DNA of 64,000 bases, from contig NC_071330.1 in the NCBI RefSeq assembly GCF_010183535.1, forward strand, positions 5,561,717 to 5,625,716, written 5' to 3'. The stretch is from Caenorhabditis remanei (taxonomy: Eukaryota; Nematoda; Chromadorea; Rhabditida; Rhabditidae). Shown here piece after piece: positions 10,401 to 21,647 of this stretch; the stretch's first letter is position 1; the number at the start of each line of letters is the position of its first letter. Position numbers and translations under genes: made by a program. The notes below the pieces were generated by a model. It was given only the letters and a program-made list of their open reading frames with translations, did no database searches and was not told the DNA's origin.

Positions 10401-13176
10401 CACGAAGAAGTCCGTCGCAATCTGGTCCGTAGAATCCTGGTGGACAGATACACGCATATCCATCACCGACATCGACGCATCTTCCATTATTCATACATGG
10501 ATTGAATTCGCACGACGTAGAAATATATTGATCCACCGATGTCCAATTACGTTCACAACGATCACCAACGAATCCAGGCGGGCATTTACAGAATCCATTT
10601 ATGCATCTTCCATCGTTGAAGCAAGTTCCGTTGAATCGAGAGCAATTCGGACGATTGAGAGGAAGTTTGCAATCGGATCCACCGAATCCAGGAGGACATG
10701 CCTGCTCACATTTGTGCCCGATGAATCCCTGCTTACATTGACAAACTGGAGTACGATCAGGCAGATGGACGCAGTCTCCACCATTCTTACAATGGTATTC
10801 TAGACACATGTCGACAGTATCCTGACAGTGTTTTCCTTTGAATCCATTTTTGCAGGAGCAGACGAATCCTCCAGCCAAATTCTGGCATGTTCCTCGATGT
10901 GAGCAGATACCTTCGTCGAGACACTCATTACGATCTTGTGTGCAGAATTCTCCTTCGTATCCAGCATCACACTCGCAAATGAAGTTTTTGTCATTCCAGA
11001 ACTTGTCGATACACTTTCCGTGATTACAAATTTCATCTCCCAATAGCGTACAGTTTGTGAGTTCGCAGAAAGTGCCAGCTCTTCCCGGTGGACACGCACA
11101 GTAATAGTCGTTGATTGTGCTGACGCATGTGGACCCCGGGCGACACAGATGGTTTTTGCAGTTGTCCGTTCCAATTTCACAGTATGATCCACCGAAACCA
11201 TTTTTGCATATGCATTGGAATCCACCGCTGAATGGAGCACATCTTCCTTCGTGACACGGATTGTTCAGGCATGGGTTGACGAGGTGTTCAATTTGGATTT
11301 CGCAGTTGTCTCCTGGAAATAAACTTGTTAGTTTTAAGCGATATTTTATTTCAGCAAGTATAGCGCCGCGGAACACCTCAAATGAGTCTAATTCAAATCG
11401 AAATTTGAAAAAAATCCGCCGGAAGTTTGTTTTTTCTCATTGCCCCTAATCGTTCCCATTCACACCTCATTAACCAAGCTGACTGATTTCCTTTAGAGAT
11501 GACACAAGGTGTCAATCTTATTACGAGGGAAAAGAAACACAACGCAACACTTTGTTTGACCTTTTGAGATCAAAATCTACTATGGCGGTGTTTTTCTCTT
11601 GATTCTACAGAGCTCACGAACCAAGCGCCAAACAGTGATATAAATTAGGCGCCTCCAAAATATCAAAACATGCTTTTCGAATAATTCAGCCGAATAGTAA
11701 TGAGGTGTTTCTTCTTTTGTTTCTCACCTTCATATCCAAATGGGCACACTTTCCTTCCGTCGGTGGAACAGTCTGAAAGTAAATTTTTCGTTATAATCAC
11801 CTTGATATGTTCCCACGGCTGCCATTCTTCGATGCCACCTGCTTTGGGGTCAAATGACCGCAAAACAGAAGGAATCGGCAATGCGCCGTCGAGTCGTCTC
11901 CTCTCCTCTCAAACCGAACATTGATAATAAATCGCGCCAAAAAGAAGCGCATCGAATGAAACACAGGATCATCGAAGGGAAAATGTGCGACCCTTAGCTA
12001 TCTATCAACAGCGGCGGCGTCGAATTCGGAGGCGCCAAAAACATGACAAATGAGCAGGCAAATTTTAGTAAGTGGACGCCGCGCATCGCATTGAATTTGT
12101 CATTACGGGAAGAAATATTATGGGGACGGTCGCGTGTGTATCTAAATTTCAAAATAAGAATATTTCTAATGCTTGACTAAAAAATCAAGCGGGCACTATC
12201 AAAAGAGGAAAGACAGTGTACTTATGATGGATGACGCAACGGGAAAAATGCCGACAAAAGGGGACAGATGAATTGAAATTTGAAAAAATAGAGAGAAGAG
12301 ACGACTCGAATTGATTTCAACTCGATGTACCTTTGCAGATACATTGTGGATGCTGTCCACTTTCATCGAATCCACACTTCTCATCATCATCTTCGCATTC
12401 GAGATTGCACTCCTTCTCGCAGAACTCGCCGCCATATCCATTGTCGCATCTGAAAAAAACAACGATGAGATGAGTATATTAGTTGTTGTGCCGACGACAC
12501 GCTAATTCAATTGTTTTTATTGGCGGGTGTCTCTCACTAATAAATATTCGCCGACAGCAATGGGAAAGTAGTTGTAAAATGCGGTAACCGCAGGTATCTC
12601 GTCTAGGAATTCAGTTACCAGAGATTTTTTTGAAGAAATCGCTTTCGCCTCGCCACCTCTGTATTCTCTTGATGCCCCTGTTCGAATGAAAGATTTACGA
12701 GATTGTCCCCCGAGAGACCACCTGCTGTTCTTCGCCAATAAACTACCGATTCGGTGTGAATTCTAATGAGAAGCCGGGTGGTGGCACGCTCTTCGGTTAA
12801 TGTGATATTCCTCTTTCTGATTCCGAAATGAACAATACGGGCGAGATATCAAAAATGATACGCAGATTATCCAAAAAGTACATGCCTCACTCTCTTTTCC
12901 CAAAACTTTCCCATGCCTGTCTGCCAAAACTTTCTTTTTCTTCGCTTCAATGTTTTCTTTGTGTCACGCTCGATGAGAATACGCGACGCGCGACATGGGA
13001 GAATGATATATATATATATATGCTTACCTGCACCAATAAGTGTCCTTCTGATACCCATCCATACATTTTCCGTGTGGAGCACACATCTGGCCATCCGAAC
13101 ACAGACCGCTTAAAATCTGGCTCGTTGCTGTCTTCGAGTAGAGCAGTATGAACGCGGATATTATGAAGACTCGCAT
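7451..13176 (-). CDS. glp-1: GLP-1, Notch-family receptor
   Basis: Nine exons join in phase: 13176-13028, 12449-12331, 11772-11728, 11312-10404, 10355-10094, 10044-9306, 9252-8756, 8708-7616 and 7564-7451, giving about 1308 residues. Order: signal peptide (MRVFIISAFILLYSKTATS), 10-11 EGF-like repeats, three LNR modules ([17 protein letters not shown] is the first), heterodimerisation region, one membrane span (ILLVVVIAFFALGTVVAGVM), a basic stop-transfer, a RAM motif (VWTPP), ankyrin repeats (for example [12 protein letters not shown]) and a Ser/Thr/Pro-rich tail ([18 protein letters not shown]) of PEST type. In C. elegans it receives DSL ligands, and its cleaved intracellular domain works with LAG-1/CSL and LAG-3 to keep germline stem cells mitotic and in early embryonic inductions. 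The EGF count and tail favour GLP-1 over LIN-12, which lies 26 kb away. The 5' introns carry RTGGGAA motifs. Confidence 0.96.
11453..12914. promoter_or_regulatory. LAG-1/CSL-type motifs in glp-1 introns 1-3
   Basis: Four matches to RTGGGAA lie in the first three introns: 12908-12914 (reverse), 12560-12566 (forward), 11810-11816 (reverse) and 11453-11459 (reverse). LAG-1 binds this word, and C. elegans Notch genes are known to carry such sites. Occupancy is inferred. Confidence 0.45.
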
Positions 13177-14761
13177 TGTTTTTCGCCGCTTCTCGTTTTG
13201 TTTCAGTTGTTCGAGATTCGAGTATTGATATTAGTATTGAATGATGTTATTGTACATGAACCTGGAAATATATCGAAGATTTAGTGAAAAGAGAATAAAT
13301 CAAGATATAATTAAGTAATCGAATGAAGAAGAGGGGGTCTCTCAAATAAGAAATGAATGACATGGTGGCATGCCCGCCCACTTTCTCAGAGCGGCTGTTG
13401 CAATGTCTGTGAGGAGAATGGGCGGTCTAAAAGGGAAGTCAGTGGTTTTTTTGGAGAAGAACACCGGGTAGAAAAAGGACAGAAGAAAAGAAATGAGAAT
13501 AAGTGAAACTCATTGATTACATTATTTTATGGGCGACGTGAAGAACACCACCAGTGCAGGTTGCGATACGAGAAGAAGATTGTCGATTTATGGGCTTTCC
13601 ATTGATCAAATTCCGTAGAGAACGGATAGAAAAAACGAGTGAAAAGCGGTTGCGGATATGGACAGCGGAAATCAGGAAACATGATTCAATGTTAGCATTG
13701 ATTTGAGACTAAAATCGTCGGAAATTGAAAACTGATCGAGTTTCGAACAAATGGGGTTTTGCTGACATCAAAAAACTCGCAAGTGTGTTTTGCCAGAGTT
13801 ATCTTGATAGCGAAAATGATTGAAAAACGACAAACACACTCAGAGTGACTAGCGAAACTGTTTTACAACCGAAATATAGAACTGAAACTTCATATTTCAT
13901 GTACTTCTACCAAAAAACTCTAAATCAATCGTAATTATTGACGAAAAACATGCGAAAAGCGCTCAAAACACCGTCTTAATTAGCAGTGGCTCAAAAATAC
14001 ACTCTGAGAGTGAAACTAGTAGTAAGGAGCAAACAATATGGCAATTTTCATCCGAAAACACTAAAATTGTTCAAAGAAACACTACTTGAGATGAATAATT
14101 GTCAAAAAAATAGAACGAACCGCCTAAAAATGACCGGAAGACATCTGTGAAAAACAGAAAAAAGTTTGAATCTAAAATTTCCCGCCTTCGCGGCAACAAA
14201 TTTCAGTCCGCAATCGGTGACCGTAGTACTGCGTACCGTAAGCAAAAGTACTTTTTATTTTGGTTTATTTTTTCTATTTTTTAGATTGTTTTAAAATTCT
14301 TTTCACACAAAAAACTGTTTTTAACGGACTTTGAAGCCAGAAATTGCGTGTCGAAAAAGTAATACAGTATTTTTTGCCGTCTTTCTGTAAATACAAAAAC
14401 GCATTATTCGATTCGAATCGAGTCTGGAATAAACATACAAATATTCTATGCTCCTGGACATGTTTATACAAAGAAAAAACATTGTCATACATGATTCAGA
14501 TAAAAATCAGTCAAAAAAAAGAATAAAAGAAGTAAACGGAAAAAGGAAACCGAAGTGCTAAATCAGAGAAAAGATGTGATCACATAGGCGGTCTATCGAG
14601 TGTTCTGGTCCGTTTTCACCTTTTTATTTAAGATCCCAGGAGGAAAAATATATTAATCCATCTGTTAATATATGTCTATTGTCTTCCTCCGGTTCACACC
14701 TTCACTAGTCTTGCATTGCACCGCCCGTCTAATATCGTTGTTCCCAACAAATAAGAAATAA
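13177..14761. other. glp-1 upstream region
   Basis: No credible gene. An A-rich run of short open frames shows no domain. This DNA lies between the 5' end of glp-1 and the 3' end of the chemoreceptor gene and should hold the glp-1 promoter; no TATA box or trans-splice site is obvious. Confidence 0.55.
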
Positions 14762-16258
14762 TCACACAATACTTTTCGAAATTGACTGTGCTCCTCGACG
14801 ATTCGGTTGAACTACATACTTCCTCAAGCCAGTTTTTTCCAGAAATCTCACTCGAATTGGGCGGTTAAAAAACAGGCAAATTATACCATTGAAACATGCA
14901 AAAAACTGAAACAAGAAATGAGTTCCTTCGATAAAACATTGAGGCGATTCCAGAGTATTCCATATAGTAATGAATAGGTTGAATACACATGGAATCACAT
15001 ATTGAAGGCAAATAAATAGTGATTGCATAATTATTTTACGTTGAAGCTCACTACTGCCACGCCAGCAGTTCTCATGTTCAGTGCAGAGTTTGTAAATGAT
15101 AATTGTTAAGATGAAAAAGAAAAGAATAAGAAATATTGAGTTGTAGATATGAATTGAGTGGCTGGAGAACAGAGAAGGCTGAAAGTTTTTGACAAGTTTG
15201 ATGTTGAGCTTCAGAGACAAACGGATACTATTACCGTCATTCCATTATTCGGGTTAATTGAATATCCACGTCGTAGAGAGTCGTAGAGACATGGATCAGT
15301 GAAACACGCGATAATCAGAGAGTATAGAACAACCAGAAGCATGACGAATATCACTTTATTTGGCTTCTAAAGTTAGAATTTATGAAGGGATCGGTTTCGA
15401 CTACTTTACATCAAAAAGTTCCAGCAGGAAATAGTTCTTTGTCATGTCTGCAAGTCTATTGATTGCCAGATAAATACAAAGACTCGTTCCAGATATCCAT
15501 TCCACTAAATATCATAATTAACAAGACGAAAATCCCCAGAAGAGTACGGCCTTGACTCCCCCCAACAGGTACGTTTTGTTGTTTCTCATGGAGAAGAAGC
15601 AACGAGTAAAGTATACAAAACATTCGCAACAAAACATAAAGGTGGTCTGGGCCATGAGAACAAATCTAAACAAACTAGGTTACATACTTGTCAAACTTCT
15701 TCCAACGACCATTCCAATGAAGGGATAACTACAGAAAACACCTCCTTGAAGCAACAGAAATGCTGGCCATATTGACAATGTCATCACTTCAAACCACGAT
15801 ATTATTACTGAAGTTTCAAAGGATTTCTGTTAAGATTCTGATCTGAATTTTACCAGAAACGAACAAAATCTTGTAACACGATGACTTCATTATGTTGTGT
15901 GATAGGAAAGCCCACAGTACCAATGTTGTAGTTATCTGGTAATTAAAAAGAATTATGATATATTGAATACGAATGTAGTGTCTGCCAACGCTGTATCGAC
16001 ATGCCTGCCTGTACATCTGTAAGTTCAATAGCCCGAACTCTTACCAGAAAGAACACCCCTCCAAATAAGTTTATCATTCCATAAGTGTGATGAACTTTGC
16101 CCTGCTGGAACCACTGTTCACTGCTTCGATGCCAACAATGATATCTAACCAAAACAGCTATAATTCATACAGAAAACTTCAATTTGTTACCTGTACGGCT
16201 CACTTCCAATAAAGTACGAGATCCACTCTTGCATTGTAGTTTGTCTCAAATATGCCAT
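14762..16258 (-). CDS. SRT-like seven-transmembrane chemoreceptor
   Basis: Seven exons join in phase: 16258-16191, 16144-16045, 15935-15854, 15807-15688, 15504-15410, 15366-15235 and 15208-14762 (1044 nt, 347 residues, normal for the family). Features typical of nematode serpentine receptor class T are SCYKILFV after TM1, GGVFCSYP after TM2, IYLAINRLAD ending TM3, and NRPIRVRF after TM7. Several further hydrophobic spans are visible (IFLILFFFILTIIIYKL). Such receptors are thought to act in ciliated sensory neurons; the ligand is unknown. The exon 4 acceptor at 15807/15808 was chosen over one 19 bp upstream because only it keeps the frame. I saw no stop or frameshift, so it appears intact. The exact SRT member is not recognised. 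Confidence 0.8.
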
Positions 16259-16860
16259 TATTCAGAGGCAAAATACTAAAATATATAATAGTAGCTAGAC
16301 GAGGTGTGAGAAAAACTTGTCTCTTCATTTCTAATTAACCGAGAGAGTTTATAGAAAGAGCTCACTGCTCTCCAGGGATTATTTTTTAGTTGTTTTCAAG
16401 TCTTAGGTTTCTATTATACTATCTTTTCGAGGTTGTGTAATTCAAGGTGATGCATTTGTAAAATAACTTTGGTTTTTTTTCACTCAAATCTTCTGATTCT
16501 CGCTGAATTTACCAAAAATAATTACAAAAAACCAATTTCCTCCGAAAACTCCATTCAAAACTCCCTCTCTCATTTTCTCCACAACGATACTCCGATCTCC
16601 CGCTCGCGCCTAGTTTAGTGGACTTTTCGCGGAGTTTGTCCGCTTATCAGCAAAGTTTACAACAACTTTCTAGTCATTTTTAATTGTTTCAATGATTTTT
16701 CGCTCAAAAATAACATCGAAATAATGATTTTATTCAAAAATATCTTATTTTCCACTGTTTTCGAAAACTAATACGAATGTAATCCTGGTTTTTGAAGTTG
16801 GACTGCTCTGAATTGCTCCAAACGTTATTTTTCTACTAACTAAATTGTTCAATTTCAGTA
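16259..16860. promoter_or_regulatory. Divergent promoter region and trans-splice acceptor
   Basis: About 600 bp separate the chemoreceptor start from the start of the composite mitochondrial locus. It is AT-rich with one GC-richer patch near 16590-16640. A strong acceptor AATTTCAG ends at 16858, only two bases before the ATG, and would be suited to SL1 trans-splicing or a 5' UTR intron. No gene seen. Confidence 0.5.
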
Positions 16861-19224
16861 ATGTTCCGCCACGTGGCTCAAAACTTGGGCTCGAGAAGCA
16901 CCTCCATTCAGTCATGTAAGTTATACAAATGCTTTTGTATCGATGAAAAATAACAAACCCTTTCAGGTCGGCTGCTGAGAACTCGTTGGGAACGTGGATA
17001 CCTCAAGGACCTCTATCATCGTCGTCAGATTCTCGGAGCTGATCCAGCAATCTCCAGATCTTCCTATCCAAACTGGTAAGTAGAATATTGGGGTTGTTCT
17101 GTTTTTACGAAAGCCATTTTCCCTCTCTCACTTCTCGTAACGTTGCAATGAAATGAATTCAAACACGCTTGAATCTCAAGCTGTTGAAATATTGTTCTCT
17201 AACCCCTGTATCAGCTCGGTGCAAGTGCGAAATCATCACTGCTCCGCTGACAAATCAACTCATCAATGGGCTCCAATTAAAACTGGAATCGATAACTCAT
17301 CAGAGGACTTTGCCGCGAATGATGCCGAGATGAAAGTTCTTGTCGAGGATCTGAAAGCCAAAATTGCCAAAATTGAACAGGCTGGAGGAGAAAAAGCTGT
17401 CAAACTTCATCGCAGTCGTGGAAAAATGCTCGCCAGAGAAAGAATCGACGGTCTTGTTGATGCCGGATCTCCATTCCTCGAGTTTAGCCAGCTGGCTGGT
17501 TATGAGGTAAGCTGATTGAGAATGACACGAGTTTCCTTGAATTTCTAATTTCAGATGTACGGCAAAGAAGAAGTTCCATCAGGTGGAATTCTCACTGGAA
17601 TCGGAATAGTATCTGGTCGCGTCTGTGTTATTGTTGCCAATGATGCCACCGTGAAAGGAGGAACCTATTATCCAATCACTGTCAAAAAACATCTTCGTGC
17701 TCAGGAGATTGCTCGTGAGAACAATCTTCCATGCATATATCTCGTCGATTCCGGAGGTGCCAACCTTCCACGTCAAGCCGATATCTTCGCTGACACCCAA
17801 CATTTCGGAAGAATCTTCTACAATCAAGCAACAATGAGTAGCCAGGGAATTCCACAATTAGCTGTTGTGATGGGAAGTTGTACTGCTGGAGGAGCATACG
17901 TTCCAGCTATGTCCGATCAGGCTATTATTGTCAAAGGAACTGGAACTGTGTTCCTTGGAGGACCACCACTTGTGAAAGCAGCAACAGGAGAAGAGATTTC
18001 GGCTGAAGAACTCGGGGGAGCTGATTTGCATTGTGGAGAGTCAGGTGTCACTGATTACTATGCTCATAGTGATCAACATGCATTGTATTTGGCAAGAAGT
18101 TGTATTGCTGGACTTCCACCAGTCGAAGAGCAGATGACATTCAACCCAAATGGTAGGCAAGGAAAATCAGTTTAACTGAATCTATAAATAACTTAGTCAA
18201 CAACTCTGAATTCATTCCGATTGTTTTCAGCTGACGAGCCCCTCTATCCAGCTGAGGAGATTTACGGAATCGTCGGATCAAACCTCAAGAAGACCTACGA
18301 CGTCCGTGAAGTCATCGCTCGTATTGTCGATGGCTCAAGATTCCACGAATTCAAGGAGCGATACGGAGAGACTCTTGTCACCGGATTCGCAACGATTTAC
18401 GGTCAGCGTGTCGGAATCCTTGCCAATAACGGAGTACTGTTCGCTGAGAGTGCAATGAAGGGAGCTCATTTCATTGAGTTGTGTTGTCAACGAAAGATTC
18501 CACTTCTATTCCTTCAAAATATCACTGGATTCATGGTAAGCTTAAAAACCCTTTTCAATATATCTTTCAATCTGTTTGAGTTCAGGTCGGAAGAGACGCG
18601 GAGGCAGGTGGTATCGCTAAACACGGAGCCAAGTTGGTCACCGCTGTCGCTTGTGCCAATGTTCCAAAGATCACCGTTCTTGTCGGAGGATCTTATGGAG
18701 CCGGAAACTACGGAATGTGTGGAAGAGGATATAGTCCAAGGTTTATTTTCAGCAAATTAGTAAAAGTCAAACAATTTCGAATTTTCAGATACGTATTCAT
18801 GTGGCCAAACTCTCGAATTTCTGTGATGGGCGGAGAGCAAGCAGCTAATGTGCTCTCAACTGTACAAAAAGAGAAAAAGAAGCGCGAAGGGGCCGAATGG
18901 ACAGATCAGCAAGATCTTGAGCTTCGTAAACCAGTTGAGGAGAAATTTGAGAAAGAAGGACATCCATATTTTGCTTCCGCTCGGCTGTGGGATGATGGAG
19001 TTATTGATCCTAAAGATACGAGAAAGGTTTGTAATAGTTTTGAAATTCATGGCTTTCGACTGTAAGGACACAATTTTAGGTGCTGAAGTATCATCTTTGA
19101 GTTAGAATCAATAGAATCCAACTTTTAAAAACAACATTTCCATTTGCAGGTTCTCGGACTGGCATTCCAATCCACCCTCCAAAAACCGATTCCTGAAACG
19201 AAATTCGGTGTATTCCGCATGTAA
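16861..19224 (+). CDS. mccc-2: Methylcrotonyl-CoA carboxylase beta subunit (MCCC2), presumably with shared 5' exons
   Basis: Model: 16861-16915, 16967-17075, 17215-17506, 17555-18152, 18231-18535, 18586-18740, 18789-19026 and 19150-19224; all phases agree (608 residues, human about 563). It forms the carboxyltransferase half of the biotin-dependent mitochondrial enzyme of leucine breakdown, converting 3-methylcrotonyl-CoA to 3-methylglutaconyl-CoA. Family landmarks: [39 protein letters not shown] in the N-half; [31 protein letters not shown] and [20 protein letters not shown] in the C-half; end KFGVFRM. Exon 3 begins after ..CTGTATCAG, a weaker acceptor, and its only upstream in-frame ATG (17153) gives an acidic N-terminus poor as a mitochondrial presequence. 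I therefore prefer joining to exons 1-2, whose product is basic ([19 protein letters not shown]). AATAAA at 19457 ends this transcript. Confidence 0.88.
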
Positions 19225-20944
19225 TCATCATCATCAACTCAGGGGAGCTTCATCTTCTCACTCATGTATTTTTGTTGTGAGATTTTTTCTATACGGATTC
19301 CGATTATTCAAATTCTCAATTGTAGAGCTTTTCCTCTCCGGCTACGATGGTAAATTTAATGTAGATTAGTAGTTTTTTTGCTTTTTTTTTAAGTCTAATA
19401 CAATCACCGAGTGCCTTTTTGTTTTTTAGGAGAATATTTTTTAGTTTTGTTGAATGAATAAAGTTGCATTTATTGTTCTGATTCCACCTGATTTGTATTG
19501 ATTCACCGTTATTTGTTTATTTGATTTGCACGACACACAGGGAAGAGAGATGGGAAATTGGCTTTCGTACAAGGGGGTAAAATAGAAAATAAAAGATGGA
19601 AAATTTAATTAAAAAATGAAAAATGTTTGAAATTTCAGGGATTACAACAGCGAACTATACGCATTCGGACACAGAATTGGAGCACCGGAAATATCTGAAA
19701 ATGAATATGTGAAAGTGAGTTGGATGACGTCTTCTGAACCTCCGAACGATCTATTTTTAGGCATTAACAAACGAGTCATTCTTCGAGCGAGCCGACGTAG
19801 AAGAACAAGTGGAAAGAGCTCAACCTGGAGCAGAAATCGGAACAGAACATAACGGAGAGCTCGTGCGGAAAGGAGAAGAGAGATTATCGATTTGGTTGAA
19901 GAGATATTTGAGATTTCATTTGGCAAAAGCACCAGAGGAATTGATTGATTCAATTGATTCACATCTCTTGAATGATGAATGCTTGGCTGGAATCGCTGGA
20001 CATCTTGGTGAGGGTTTCGTTTAGATTTTAAGATGTTAGAGAAAAATTCTCAGAAAATTCACTAAAAATGCTTCGAAGGCACAGTGGACAAGAAACGTGG
20101 CAGTTCTTGAATATGCATAAGAAACGTACGAGCCATATTCACAATCAGAGAAATGAAAACGCGCTTTCATTATTTTTTGAAGAAAAAACTGTGTTAAATT
20201 CGTTAGAAAACGCACCCGCTAATTTGAATAATTTTTAATCAGAAGCTCTGTCAGCTTTTTTATGACAAAATTTCAGTTTTACAATTTAGTTTATATGAAT
20301 AATTTCGAAAAATTGCCAGTTTTTCAAAGCCTGGACGTTTTCTGTTCATTTGAAAAAGTTGCGTCACATTAAGAAGGGATGTGGAAGTTCTGACTGAAAA
20401 CCAGACAACTCTTGTTTCTTCTTAGAAGTTCCGAAGCCAAAGTTTTCTTACAATAGCATTTTGTCACACAATTACTCAACTTTCAGGAATCGATCATCTC
20501 GTCCGAACCAAAGAATTCCCAATCAGCCAACAATCATCCGCCGATGCGTTCCGTGCTCTTGCTGGAGTCTTTTCTGATGAAAAAGTCAAGAATCTCGTCA
20601 TCGATTTCATAGTTCCACAACTTGTTGATATTGATTTCGCTGGTGATTCAATTCTCGTCCTCCCCACTCCTCTCATATTCGATTTTCAGATATATACCCG
20701 CTTGCTGATCCTCTCGCCGTACTTACCGATTTACTGAAAGCAGAAGGTGTCACTGAAATCGAGCCACGTCTTCTGAGATCTGCTGGAGAGAATAGTGCTG
20801 AACCGATTTTCGTCGTGGCAATTTATGCGGATAAACAGAGAAATGTTGGACAAAGTGCTGGCGAATCGGTGACAATTGCTATCGATATGGCGGCAAGAGA
20901 GGCATTGTTGAGACTGTGGAATATTACTTCTGATAGGTGAGAGA

Positions 20945-20977
<33 letters not shown>

Positions 20978-21647
20978 GGTGTCCTATTCGTAATTTCATA
21001 ATTGATATTTTGCTTTTTACAGAGTTCTCTTCTTCGGAGATCGTGCTGCAAGTGTACCACTGGAGAAATACTCGGAACCAAACTACTCACTGACCAAGAA
21101 ATGTGCACCAGGGTAATTATTCATGTCATAAGAATTTCTCGCTCGTGGTATAGGATATTGTGTCCGAAAAAGTAACTTTGGAGAAACCATTTTCTACATT
21201 TTGTTTTGGGAAACCAGAAAAATGTCTCTGAAGTTACATTCGAAATTTCGGATTTCGATAATTTGAGTGCGAGTACCTTCTCGAAGGCGTTCAAGTTCGA
21301 AAACGGACAATTAGATCTTGCTAGGCATATATCTAAACCTTCAGAGTTGAAACTTTCCATTCTCAAATAAAAAGGCATGTTTTGTTATTCTTCCACCAAA
21401 AAAAGTGGACAACTTACCGAGTGCTCATTACGTTTTTTCCAGAACAAACACCTCACTGCTCGACGAGAGTCAACCAACAGAATCACCGGACAACTTGATT
21501 GAAGCCGTCCTTCGATACAGAAATATCGTTGATGCCGAAGTCGGAAAGAGCTACACAAAACGATTGCGACACAAATTCTCACGTGGTTCACTGGCGAAAC
21601 GATCATTCAGATATCTTGTGAAACCAAAACCTTATACTGTCGCCTAA
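16861..21647 (+). CDS. mrpl-44: Mitochondrial ribosomal protein L44 (MRPL44), sharing exons 1-2 with mccc-2
   Basis: Model: 16861-16915, 16967-17075, then 19639-19714, 19761-20007, 20487-20642, 20690-20936, 21023-21112 and 21443-21647; 1185 nt, 394 residues, all phases consistent. Exon 2 ends ..SYPN plus TG, and exon 3 starts G-GAT-TAC, giving [17 protein letters not shown]; the human protein has PNWDYHAEIQAFGHRL at this point. The body has an RNase III-like fold without catalytic acidic motifs that I could identify, then a double-stranded RNA-binding-type region ([40 protein letters not shown]). It is a structural protein of the mitochondrial large subunit. No start codon usable for the body exists near 19639. 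The intron at 17076-19638 would contain the whole mccc-2 body and its polyadenylation signal. Confidence 0.85.
19457..19462 (+). terminator. Polyadenylation signal for mccc-2
   Basis: AATAAA lies 233 nt after the mccc-2 stop and 176 nt before the first MRPL44-specific exon. It sits inside the long mrpl-44 intron, so its use should compete with splicing to the MRPL44 exons. Confidence 0.7.
20944..20976 (+). repeat. TCTG tetranucleotide microsatellite
   Basis: About eight GTCT/TCTG units lie in an mrpl-44 intron just after the donor at 20937. Likely polymorphic. Confidence 0.9.

Noticed and set aside
7814..11240. Several open frames of 80-150 codons on + or in other frames over glp-1
   Set aside because: Cys-rich coding DNA on the minus strand gives long shadow frames; none has its own splice signals or domains.
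15525..15668. Hydrophobic open frame inside the chemoreceptor (LLGIFVLLIMIF and others)
   Set aside because: Treating it as coding breaks the frame; skipping it as an intron joins GRSLT to MEWISGTSLCIYLAINR exactly as expected for TM3.
17153..17214. Independent start of MCCC2 at the ATG at 17153
   Set aside because: It is in frame, but gives an acidic N-terminus ([15 protein letters not shown]) unlike a mitochondrial presequence. Kept only as an alternative to splicing from exons 1-2.
19528..19575. Separate first exon for MRPL44 at 19531 (ATGGGAAATTGGCTTTCG)
   Set aside because: Its only usable donor is in phase 0, whereas the next exon needs two preceding bases; exons 1-2 at 16861-17075 fit in phase and in sequence.
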